From Propionimicrobium sp. PCR01-08-3 (GTDB lineage: Bacteria > Actinomycetota > Actinomycetes > Propionibacteriales > Propionibacteriaceae): a stretch of DNA of 64,000 bases. Under the pieces are notes generated by a model that did no database searches, was not told where the DNA came from, and was given only the letters and a program-made list of their open reading frames with translations. Position numbers and translations under genes: made by a program. Below, in pieces: positions 16,766-23,487 of this stretch (within the stretch, counting starts at the first letter, position 1; every line of letters begins with the position of its first letter). The DNA lies in assembly GCF_030286045.1 (NCBI RefSeq), contig NZ_CP127390.1, forward strand, positions 682,001 through 746,000. The letters run 5' to 3'.

Positions 16766-16909
16766 TCACCCATCAGCTGGATCGAACCCTGCACGATGAC
16801 CCGCAACGTGCCAGCGCCAAAACAAGAAAAGTCCCCAGTATCAATGCACGATGTCGCGGGACTTCACGCGGGGTGTTCGGCCCTTCGGGCCTTAACCCAC
16901 TCCTTCGCC

Positions 16910-16951
16910 TCGGCAATTCGAGCAAGCTCGATTGCGCCCGGCTTGCGTCGG
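16910..16951 (-). repeat. Dispersed repeat, copy 2
   Basis: Shares CGGCAATTCG-GCAAGCTCGATTG with 804-845. On the minus strand it reads CRTCYAGTRRKPGAIELARI and continues AEAKEWVKARRAEHPA before a stop at about 16861, a protein-like tail with a CxxC pair. It lies directly against the left edge of the recombinase-associated HTH remnant. Confidence 0.55.
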
Positions 16952-16961
16952 GTGCCTGCAT

Positions 16962-17405
16962 AGCACGTTCGGCAACTTTTCCTCACGGCAAATACGCTGG
17001 TCAGACGCCTAAACCTCGGAGTCTATAGGGTCCGCAACCGGTTCCAAAGCACCGCTCCGATGAACCATCGCGGGCCTGTTGTGAGGACTGTCGGGATGGC
17101 TCAAACTTTTCTCTCCCCCCGAGGTTGACTGCTTGGTCGCCGACCACGAGGCTGGAGCGAGCATGCAGGAGTTGGCTTCCGCGTACGGCATCTACCGCGC
17201 GACGGTCTTCGCCCACCTCCGACGTCGTGAGGTTCCGCGGCGGCGTCCCGAGCTCAACGATCAGGAACAAGCCGAGGCGGTGCGCCTATCACGCGAGGGC
17301 ATGTCGATGCGCGCGATCGGGCGTCGAATGGGCGTAAACCGAAAGGCCGTCCGCGCCGCGCTCGTCAAAGTGGGGCTCGTCGACACATCTGCGTCCGCGA
17401 GATAG
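16962..17405 (+). pseudogene. Recombinase-associated HTH protein, frameshifted copy
   Basis: Residues aligned to the intact gene ending at 20189: TLVRRLNLGVYRV, TAPMNHRGPVVRTV and AQTFLSP match TLVTRWKRGVYRV, TAPMEDSRGTVVRR and LQTFLTA. At a run of six C (17115-17120) the frame shifts, and translation resumes as EVDCLVADHEAGASMQELAS, with the helix-turn-helix YGIYRATVFAHLRRREV and a second motif MSMRAIGRRMGVNRKAVRAA. A further shift lies near 16990. Base differences in the matched part are mostly at third positions, showing it was coding. An open frame from TTG 17133 to 17405 remains (90 aa). Such genes accompany serine recombinases in actinobacteria. Confidence 0.7.
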
Positions 17406-17458
17406 CAGCGGTCGAGACGCAGCTCCTCCTTCGCGTCTGCGGACATCGGGTCAGTGGA

Positions 17459-18958
17459 TCAACCATCGTCTCTCTGACCTTCGAGCGCAGAACGCCCCGC
17501 ATCAGTGATTCGGTAGCGCTGATCACGACTTGTGGGCTTGTCTGGAAGAGTCATTTCCAGCAGGCCGGCCTTGAGTAGCGGCTCGATATGGCGCCGGAAC
17601 GCTCGGGTCTGATTGACGATGCGCAACGTCTCCATCAGTTGTGCACGACTCGCAGGGGATTGTTCAACACGGTGGAGGATCGTCAGCTTGCTCGCGCTCC
17701 CTGTAGCCGACTGTCGTCTTGGTGCCTCCTCTTGGTGTCTTAGTGCCCCGTCTTGGTGCTCGCCGCGGCCGCCCAGACGTGCCTCAGGGGCGTGAGAAGG
17801 CACATAGACGGTGAAGCGCAGCCGGTCCATCACCTCTTCAACGCGAGGCTCAGGAAGTCCGGCCTCGGCAATCTGCTCGAAGACCCGTTGAACGCCGGTG
17901 CCCCACTGCTCCATGATCCCGGCCTCCCGGAAGATCCGCGCCAACGACGGATTGCGCAGGCGGGAGGCCCGTCGCATCGACTCCACCGTCATCCCCGGCA
18001 GCAGCAGGCCCGGACTATCGATCTGAATGCGATCGTCGTAGAACCCGACACGAATCGGGGTCCCACGCTCGGCATAGTTCGCATGGACGAGGGCGTTGAC
18101 CACGACCTCGCGAATCGCCTCCACCGGGATCGAGTACACATCACGCCGCTTGACCTCTCCGAACACGGCCGTCTTGAAGGCGTGCTTGAGCAGAAACTCC
18201 ATCACCGTGTCCACGGCCCGTGGCATCGGACCATGGACCTCCGTCTGGTCGAAGATGTCAGTCCCATTCGGTCCACGCAGCCGCCCACACTGCACCCACG
18301 CCGACGGAAGGAACCGCGTCGGATCCGGACACGCGGCCAGAATTCCCGCATTGGTCGGCAGGATCTCGCCGCCCTGCTTGACCGCAAGCCCCAACGCAAG
18401 AAGATCGTCAATCCCAGTCTGTCGGCCCCGTAGCTCCGACAAGCCCTCCAGATCCAGGTCTCCCAGCATCGCCCGAGGCTCCGGCAAGTCCTCGAATGCG
18501 ACACCGCGCGCGTTGCGCTCCAACTCGGCAACCAAGGCGAGGTCGGCCTGCCGGGTCGAGGAACCCAAACGAACGTAGACCCCGTCCTCGGGACCCTGGT
18601 CCCTCATGTGATGCGGGCGCCGGGTACTCAAGGGCACATCAACCACCAGAACGGTCGCCTCACCCAACGTCATCAGGTCAATGCCGGGCACCAGCTGCGG
18701 AGAAATCCGATCGGTGATCAGACTCGTGATGCGCTCCTCCTCAGCGAGAGGGTCTTCGACACCGGCGACGCTCCCGTCGTCGTTGACGCCGATCACGAGA
18801 CGACCACCAGCCGAGTTCGCAAACGCAACAACGGTCCGAAGCGGCTTCGTTGGCGACGACAGGTCACGCTTGAACTCCAGCGTCTTGCCCTCTGACTCGA
18901 TGACCCGGCCCCTCGAGTCCAGAGTGAGGATATCATGGAGCACCGATGACGAGCTCAT
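17459..18958 (-). CDS. AlbA_2/Schlafen-like ATP-binding transcriptional regulator
   Basis: A 499-aa protein. The N-terminus (ESEGKTLEFKRDLSSP, then VVAFANSAGGRLVIGVNDDG) is an AlbA_2 (divergent AAA_4/Schlafen-type) DNA-binding domain. The central part, with EVVVNALVHANYAERG, DDRIQIDSPGLLLPG and GTGVQRVFEQ, is a HATPase_c_4 domain with the N-box asparagine. A Gln/Arg-rich linker follows, then a C-terminal winged helix (ASRAQLMETLRIVNQTRAFR). Its start overlaps the stop of the AbiEi-like gene by four bases, so the two are translationally coupled. The pair probably acts in regulation or defence; the target is unknown. Confidence 0.88.
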   Translation of the reverse strand: MSSSSVLHDILTLDSRGRVIESEGKTLEFKRDLSSPTKPLRTVVAFANSAGGRLVIGVNDDGSVAGVEDPLAEEERITSLITDRISPQLVPGIDLMTLGEATVLVVDVPLSTRRPHHMRDQGPEDGVYVRLGSSTRQADLALVAELERNARGVAFEDLPEPRAMLGDLDLEGLSELRGRQTGIDDLLALGLAVKQGGEILPTNAGILAACPDPTRFLPSAWVQCGRLRGPNGTDIFDQTEVHGPMPRAVDTVMEFLLKHAFKTAVFGEVKRRDVYSIPVEAIREVVVNALVHANYAERGTPIRVGFYDDRIQIDSPGLLLPGMTVESMRRASRLRNPSLARIFREAGIMEQWGTGVQRVFEQIAEAGLPEPRVEEVMDRLRFTVYVPSHAPEARLGGRGEHQDGALRHQEEAPRRQSATGSASKLTILHRVEQSPASRAQLMETLRIVNQTRAFRRHIEPLLKAGLLEMTLPDKPTSRDQRYRITDAGRSALEGQRDDG

Positions 18959-19521
18959 GTCAGGACCTCCAGTACTGAGCCGATCGAAGAGTGAACCTTT
19001 GGGAACGACGCGGCCATTGAAAGGAGGGCAGACGGATGATGGCCGGGTTGGTGTAGCCAGCGCTTGAGCGCTGTGATCGCGGTGTCACTGCCCTGTTGGT
19101 GGACGAGCCTGAAGACATCGACGACCGTCCGCTCCGGAGAATAGGTGAACAAGCCGAAGTTCTCGTCCAACGCCTCGCGCCCGATCTGGAATGTCGTCGG
19201 GTCGAAGCTGTGCCACGTGACGTGATCGAAACCTGCCGGATGACGGACACCTCTCGGAAGGGCGATGTCCGTACCTATCGGAATCTCATCACTCAAGTCA
19301 TGGCGGACCAGCGCACTGGTCAGGCACATCGTCGCCGATGGCTGGACGGCCGTTGCAGCCGCAAGTGACTCCAGTGACGGGTCAAGTGATCCGACAGCAA
19401 CGTAGACACCACGTCCAACCCGCTCGAACTCACCCGCTTCAACTCCCTGATAGACCTGATCCTTGCGCAGCCCGGCCGCACGGGCATCAGCCAACGTGAA
19501 CGCAGCTGGCAATGCACTCAT
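18955..19521 (-). CDS. AbiEi-like antitoxin-domain protein
   Basis: About 188 residues. The N-terminal winged helix (FTLADARAAGLRKDQVYQGV, then EAGEFERVGRGVYV) is the AbiEi antitoxin_4-type DNA-binding domain, and the following SLAAATAVQPSATMCLTSAL with SPERTVVDVFRLVHQQG is the usual AbiEi C-terminal region. In classical type IV systems the next gene is the AbiEii nucleotidyltransferase. Here it is an AlbA_2 ATPase instead, overlapping by ATGA. GAGGGGA precedes the ATG at 19521; an upstream in-frame start at 19551 lacks a good site. Known AbiEi proteins autorepress, which is likely here. Confidence 0.88.
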   Translation of the reverse strand: MSALPAAFTLADARAAGLRKDQVYQGVEAGEFERVGRGVYVAVGSLDPSLESLAAATAVQPSATMCLTSALVRHDLSDEIPIGTDIALPRGVRHPAGFDHVTWHSFDPTTFQIGREALDENFGLFTYSPERTVVDVFRLVHQQGSDTAITALKRWLHQPGHHPSALLSMAASFPKVHSSIGSVLEVLT

Positions 19522-19757
19522 ACGACTCCCCTCTAACCGCACACAGCTCAAGACTATGTGTCAGCAGTTGGGAAGTCCAGAGGCGTGCTCCCGGAGTCCT
19601 TCGCCCCCAGGTCCCAGAACAAGCGAGCGGACTCAGGTCCACAAAGAGGCCAGAATCATCGTGCATCACCGCGGAAACTGCGTCTGATCAGGTAAAACGG
19701 GGAAGCAAATCCGGCTCCGACGTCGAAACGTCGGAGCCGGAGACCGGGTCCCTGCGT
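19522..19757. other. Intergenic gap with one strong hairpin
   Basis: A 236-bp region between the divergent AbiEi-like gene and the HTH gene. It should hold the AbiEi promoter. The only clear structure is the hairpin at 19711-19740. Confidence 0.5.
19711..19740. terminator. Perfect 13-bp stem, CGAA loop
   Basis: CCGGCTCCGACGT pairs with ACGTCGGAGCCGG across the tetraloop CGAA. No gene ends just before it on either strand, so it may insulate the module or be a remnant of the recombination junction rather than a terminator in use. Confidence 0.5.
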
Positions 19758-19853
19758 AGTACGTTCGCAAACCTTACCCCGCGTCTGAAGACCCTGGTCA
19801 CACGCTGGAAGCGCGGTGTCTACCGGGTGTCCCAGCGCCCGGAAACCGCCCCG

Positions 19854-20189
19854 ATGGAGGACTCTCGGGGCACCGTGGTTCGAAGGATTGAACATCTTCA
19901 AACCTTTCTCACCGCTGCCGAGGTCGACCGCCTCGTGGACGACTACCTCGACGGCACGACGGTCAACGAGCTTGCAGACAGGTACGGCGTGCATCGCGCC
20001 ACTGTGTCGGCGCACCTCACGCGGCGGCGCGTCGGGCGTCGCCGTCCGGGACTCGGAGTAGAAGAGGCAGCCGAAGCGGTCCGGCTCCACCTCGGCGGTG
20101 TTTCGATGAGGGCGATCGCGCAGAGCATGGGTGTGGATCGCAAGGCCGTGCGGCGTGCGCTGGTCGAGGCGTCGGCGATCAGCGCGTGA
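19854..20189 (+). CDS. Recombinase-associated helix-turn-helix protein
   Basis: From the ATG at 19854 this gives 111 residues with two DNA-binding motifs: ELADRYGVHRATVSAHLTRR and MRAIAQSMGVDRKAVRRALV. Protein-level similarity to the broken copy at 16962-17405 extends upstream to about 19758 (TLVTRWKRGVYRV), so translation may begin earlier, for example at GTG 19827. Genes of this type resemble the HTH tail of serine resolvases and are found beside integrated elements. A 13-bp hairpin terminator follows eight bases after the stop. Confidence 0.65.
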   Translation: MEDSRGTVVRRIEHLQTFLTAAEVDRLVDDYLDGTTVNELADRYGVHRATVSAHLTRRRVGRRRPGLGVEEAAEAVRLHLGGVSMRAIAQSMGVDRKAVRRALVEASAISA

Positions 20190-20196
20190 AGCAGAC

Positions 20197-20229
20197 GAAG
20201 GCCACCGGGGAGAGTTCCCGGTGGCCTTC
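20197..20229. terminator. Bidirectional terminator hairpin
   Basis: GAAGGCCACCGGG and CCCGGTGGCCTTC form a perfect 13-bp stem around a 7-base loop. It lies between the end of the HTH gene and the end of the convergent leftward gene at 20242. Confidence 0.75.
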
Positions 20230-20241
20230 CTGTTGCTGGCC

Positions 20242-20469
20242 TCAGTTGCCGGCGTCCTGGGGCGGCTCTTGTCGAGGTGATGCCGGGCCGTGTCGCTCCT
20301 GGTGTTCGGCGTCGGCGCGAGCGAAAGCCATGCCGATGAAGAGCTGGGCGAGCTTGTGCAAGTCCGGGTTGGTGCGTGGTTCGGCCACAATGCGGTAGTT
20401 GCGCATCCGGGATGGCGGGGTCTTGCGCGGCTTGCTCGTGGCTACCGAGTCGACTTCGCGGGCGCTCAT
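20242..20469 (-). CDS. Small ICE protein of unknown function
   Basis: A 75-aa soluble protein with a basic N-terminus (SKPRKTPPSRMRN) and a short helical core NPDLHKLAQLFIGMAFARAD. The core resembles TPDLDKLTELLIRFALQDS in the small protein at 56980, at the other end of the ICE. Its start overlaps the preceding membrane-protein gene by ATGA (20466-20469), so the two are one unit. Function unknown. Confidence 0.65.
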   Translation of the reverse strand: MSAREVDSVATSKPRKTPPSRMRNYRIVAEPRTNPDLHKLAQLFIGMAFARADAEHQERHGPASPRQEPPQDAGN

Positions 20470-20846
20470 CGGGTCGCTCCCATCGGCTCGACCTCGTACT
20501 GCGCCTGCGCTTCCTCGCCGTTGGTGTTTGCGTTGGGGCTTCGGTCAGGCTGGGTGACGCGGATGTATCGCCGGAGCACAAGCGTTACCGGGTCGATCCG
20601 AAGCATCTTGAAGCCGTTCCAGGTGAACAGGATCACCAGTGCGTTGAGCCAGCCGGGGCCGTCGTGGTTGAGGATCGTGGTGCAGATCGCGGCGGCGTAG
20701 AAGAACATCGCGGCCAGGCCGACCGCGAGCAGGAACCACCTGACTCCGTGACGACCGTGAGTGCGGATCAGCAGGATGTTGGTCGGTGCGTACCTGAGTA
20801 GCCGGTATCGGATGCTGAAAATGGTGGTGAGTGCGAACTGACTCAT
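20466..20846 (-). CDS. Small ICE membrane protein
   Basis: 126 residues from the ATG at 20846. Two hydrophobic segments (WFLLAVGLAAMFFYAAAIC and WLNALVILFTWNGF) follow a basic N-terminus, and a polar tail ends in Gln/Glu-rich sequence. This looks like an inner-membrane accessory of the conjugation or maintenance region. A longer frame upstream to 21050 has no protein-like content and overlaps the dprA leader. Divergent from dprA. Confidence 0.65.
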   Translation of the reverse strand: MSQFALTTIFSIRYRLLRYAPTNILLIRTHGRHGVRWFLLAVGLAAMFFYAAAICTTILNHDGPGWLNALVILFTWNGFKMLRIDPVTLVLRRYIRVTQPDRSPNANTNGEEAQAQYEVEPMGATR

Positions 20847-21014
20847 GTCGGGGCCTCGTCTTGTCATAGCAACGGCGCAGTTGACCGTTGAGGCAGCTAT
20901 GAATGAGTGCCCACGAGGGGCCGTCCCGAAGGACCCGCAGAGTTGAGAACCTGCCTCGTCCTCAACTCTACGTCTGGGCTGCGACGAAAGGAACCCCTTC
21001 GGTAGCGCCCGGGT

Positions 21015-21030
21015 GTGCACCTGGTCGGTG
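21015..21030 (+). promoter_or_regulatory. ICE leader motif, site 1 (before dprA)
   Basis: GTGCACCTGGTCGGTG, 41 bases upstream of the dprA ATG, followed by AAGGACACCGATC directly before the start. The same core recurs before at least six other ICE genes. Confidence 0.6.
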
Positions 21031-21055
21031 ACCTTGGAGTGGAAGGACACCGATC

Positions 21056-22060
21056 ATGGCGAGTTTGGCGGAGCAGGTGCAGGGCGAACGGATGGCGCGG
21101 ATCGTGCTGTCGATGATCGCTGAGCCGGACGATCTGACGACCGGGTACGTCTTGGGCCGCCACGGCGGCGTTGCGACGCTGAGCCTGGTTCAGTCCGATC
21201 ACGACGTGACGGGGCTGGGCCGCGCCGACGTTCTGTTGTGGCGTGAGCACCTGCGGGCGCGGATCGCGCCCGACTTGATGGAGCGCGTGGCCGAGGTCGA
21301 GCAGCACGGGTTCGGCACGCTGATTCCGGCGGATCGGGAGTGGCCCGCCGGGCTGGACGAGCTGGGTGACCGTGCCCCGTATGTGCTGTGGACGCAGGGC
21401 GCGTCGTCGTTCCTGGCGACGGCGCTGAGCGATCGGGTCACGATCACGGGCGCTCGCGCGTCCACCCACTACGGCGAGCACGTCACCAACGACCTGGCGA
21501 CAGGTCTGGCCGATGAGGAACGAGTGGTCATCGCAGGTGGCGCTTATGGGATCGACAACGCGGCGCACCGGGGCGTGCTTGCCGCCGGCGGTCAGACAAT
21601 CGCAGTCCTGGCAACTGGCTTGGATCGCCGCTACCCGGCCGCACACACTGAGCTGCTGGATCGGATCGGCGACACCGGCCTGCTCGTGAGCGAACTCCCA
21701 CCGGACACCACACCGACGCGGGACAGGTTCATCGCACGGAACCGCTTGATGGCTGCACTCTCGGGTGGTGTCGTCATCCCCGAGGCCGGCGTGCGGTCCG
21801 GGTCGATCGCGGCCGTGCGCACCGCTCACCACCTCGGGCGCGGCATCGGCGCGGTGCCCGGTCCGGTGACCAGTGCCGCGAGTAGCGGACCGAACGAACT
21901 CATCAAGCAGGGAATTGCCTCCGTCATCACCCAGGCTGGCGATGTCATCGCACTGCTCGACGGGGCTGAGCCAACCGGCAAGAACCTGACGCGATCCGCT
22001 GCTGGACACGAGTTCGGCGGCTATCACTCTGCGCCGGGCGGGTCTGGGCGTTCGATCTAG
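21056..22060 (+). CDS. dprA: DNA-processing protein DprA (ICE-borne)
   Basis: A 334-aa DprA/Smf Rossmann-fold protein that binds single-stranded DNA and loads RecA. Conserved stretches are VTITGARASTHYGEH, IAGGAYGIDNAAHRG, ATGLDRRYPAAH and GSIAAVRTAHHLGR. The N-terminal 70 residues are helical and less conserved. On an ICE the protein probably protects or processes the single-stranded DNA that enters during transfer. AAGGACACCGATC precedes the ATG, a leader shared with the ArdC and SSB genes of this element. Confidence 0.92.
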   Translation: MASLAEQVQGERMARIVLSMIAEPDDLTTGYVLGRHGGVATLSLVQSDHDVTGLGRADVLLWREHLRARIAPDLMERVAEVEQHGFGTLIPADREWPAGLDELGDRAPYVLWTQGASSFLATALSDRVTITGARASTHYGEHVTNDLATGLADEERVVIAGGAYGIDNAAHRGVLAAGGQTIAVLATGLDRRYPAAHTELLDRIGDTGLLVSELPPDTTPTRDRFIARNRLMAALSGGVVIPEAGVRSGSIAAVRTAHHLGRGIGAVPGPVTSAASSGPNELIKQGIASVITQAGDVIALLDGAEPTGKNLTRSAAGHEFGGYHSAPGGSGRSI

Positions 22061-22074
22061 TGAGCTGACGATGG

Positions 22075-23205
22075 CTACATGACGAGTCTGGGTTCCCAGT
22101 TCGGGGATCGTGGGAAGTCATCGTCGGAGCGCCAACCCGTTGAGTCGTTCCACGGGAACGTGTCGGGAGTGGAGGGGTCGTCCCATCGCCACACGTCGGG
22201 GTGGCGGCGCTCGCTGCTGGTGCTTGGACGGGCTGCATAGCCGAGGGTCTGCCCGGCCGGGATTGTGTAGTGCCATCGCCAGCCAGTCTGATCCTCGTCA
22301 AGCGCGAACGCTTCCGGGTCGAGACCGTGCTTGCGCGCAACTGCGGCCAACTGTCGCCGCGCGTTGAACGGGCCTGGCATCAACAGGACAGCGTTGAGGT
22401 ATTCAGTGTCGAGGTCGTAGGCGAAGTTCAGCAGCTCGGGCACATGGCGGTCGTCCACAAGGCGCCCAAGTTCATCGAGTTCGGTGGAGCCGGCAACCTC
22501 ATCCTCATGCTGCCGTCGGAGTTGGGCACCAGCGTTATCGGCGATCTTCGGGAGATACTCAGCGAGGGCGGCGACGAGGACGATGGTCTTGGTGGAGTTC
22601 ACGCGGGTCGCGTAGCCGAGGTCACGGCCGTGGAGCACACCGTGTCGAGACACCTTGCCGTAGTCGCCGGTTGGCCTCACGTCTTCGGAGAAGAGGGCGC
22701 GCACCACCGGGAGGTTGGTTTCCATGCCAGCGATCGTCTCGTCATCCAGATACGGGTCGTTGCTCCCTTTCGAGAAGAAGGATTGCCCGGTGAGGTCCCG
22801 GCTCATACCGTCGATCTGAGCCAAGATGATCGGGGTTGATGCCTCATAGGCACCTGCGAAGTGATGCTCGATGGCCTTCTCGATGAGACTGACTCGGTCC
22901 CAGACGAGCTGCTTGAAGGGGTAGTGAGAGTTCGACCATCGGCGCATCGGCGCCGCGGCGTGTTTCAGCAAGGTCGCGTTCTCGTTGTTCCACACATCGG
23001 TGATCGCTTCATCCAGCTCGTCGTCGGTGGCGCCGTTCCCGGCTTGTCGGAGGACGCGCAAGGTGCCTTCCATGTGCCAGCGTCCGCACATTGCCCACCC
23101 CAACGGAGCGAAGAGAGCCACGGCTTCGGCCAGTTGGTCGAGAGTGGGATGACTGACCACGCCGAGGCGTCGCGCGACTTCGCGCGCTTGCTCTGACTGC
23201 GCCAC
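22075..23205 (-). CDS. HEPN-like protein of unknown function
   Basis: A 376-aa soluble protein starting at GTG 23205 with GGTGGGAAG upstream. The middle contains SRHGVLHGRDLGYATRVNS (Arg187 to His192, an R-x4-H motif) followed by TKTIVLVAALAEYLPKIA; the same layout of R-x4-H, HG and a later Asn-x-x-Lys helix is seen in HEPN-type proteins linked to abortive infection. The last 60 residues are Trp/Asp/Pro-rich and look disordered. It lies between dprA and the relaxase. A ribonuclease or defence role is an inference from the motif alone. Confidence 0.6.
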   Translation of the reverse strand: MAQSEQAREVARRLGVVSHPTLDQLAEAVALFAPLGWAMCGRWHMEGTLRVLRQAGNGATDDELDEAITDVWNNENATLLKHAAAPMRRWSNSHYPFKQLVWDRVSLIEKAIEHHFAGAYEASTPIILAQIDGMSRDLTGQSFFSKGSNDPYLDDETIAGMETNLPVVRALFSEDVRPTGDYGKVSRHGVLHGRDLGYATRVNSTKTIVLVAALAEYLPKIADNAGAQLRRQHEDEVAGSTELDELGRLVDDRHVPELLNFAYDLDTEYLNAVLLMPGPFNARRQLAAVARKHGLDPEAFALDEDQTGWRWHYTIPAGQTLGYAARPSTSSERRHPDVWRWDDPSTPDTFPWNDSTGWRSDDDFPRSPNWEPRLVM

Positions 23206-23271
23206 CTTCCCACCTCGTCTCTCAGTGATCGAATGCTCTACGTCCAGGATCGCAGACCCGACGGACAGCGT

Positions 23272-23487
23272 TTAGAGACGAGGACCGCGAGTCGCGGTAC
23301 GCGTCACCGGGTGCCCGGTCTCCTGCGACGGTGCGCCGGCGCTGAGTTCCCTCAGTGCGGCTTCGGCGCGTGCGCGGTCGATTTTCCGCCGGGTGTTCTG
23401 CGGCGGTGGGCCGAGTGGGGTTCGGTCGTCGGTGATCTGGTAGCGGTCCCGATACGCTGCCACGACAGCGGCGGCGCGACGTCACGC
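23272..23487 (-). other. Displaced C-terminal tail of the relaxase (frameshift)
   Basis: Right after the relaxase stop at 23482, the next frame reads DVAAAVVAAYRDRYQITDD and continues to RGPRL and a stop at 23272. A segment of the type VAAYRDRYQI normally lies inside the C-terminus of this relaxase family, so about 75 residues have been cut off by a one-base shift near the sequence CCAAAGAAAGGCG (23486-23498 region). Confidence 0.6.

Noticed and set aside
16773-17270. Minus-strand frames of 60-90 codons in the junction zone
   Set aside because: They cross the recombinase HTH remnant, which is coding on the plus strand by protein-level match to 19854-20189. Only the short IELARIAE similarity was kept, as a repeat.
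14000-21000. Second copy of the tRNA-His 3' end as left ICE boundary
   Set aside because: I looked for GGATGACGGGACTTGAACCC on either strand and saw none. The left end was therefore left open.
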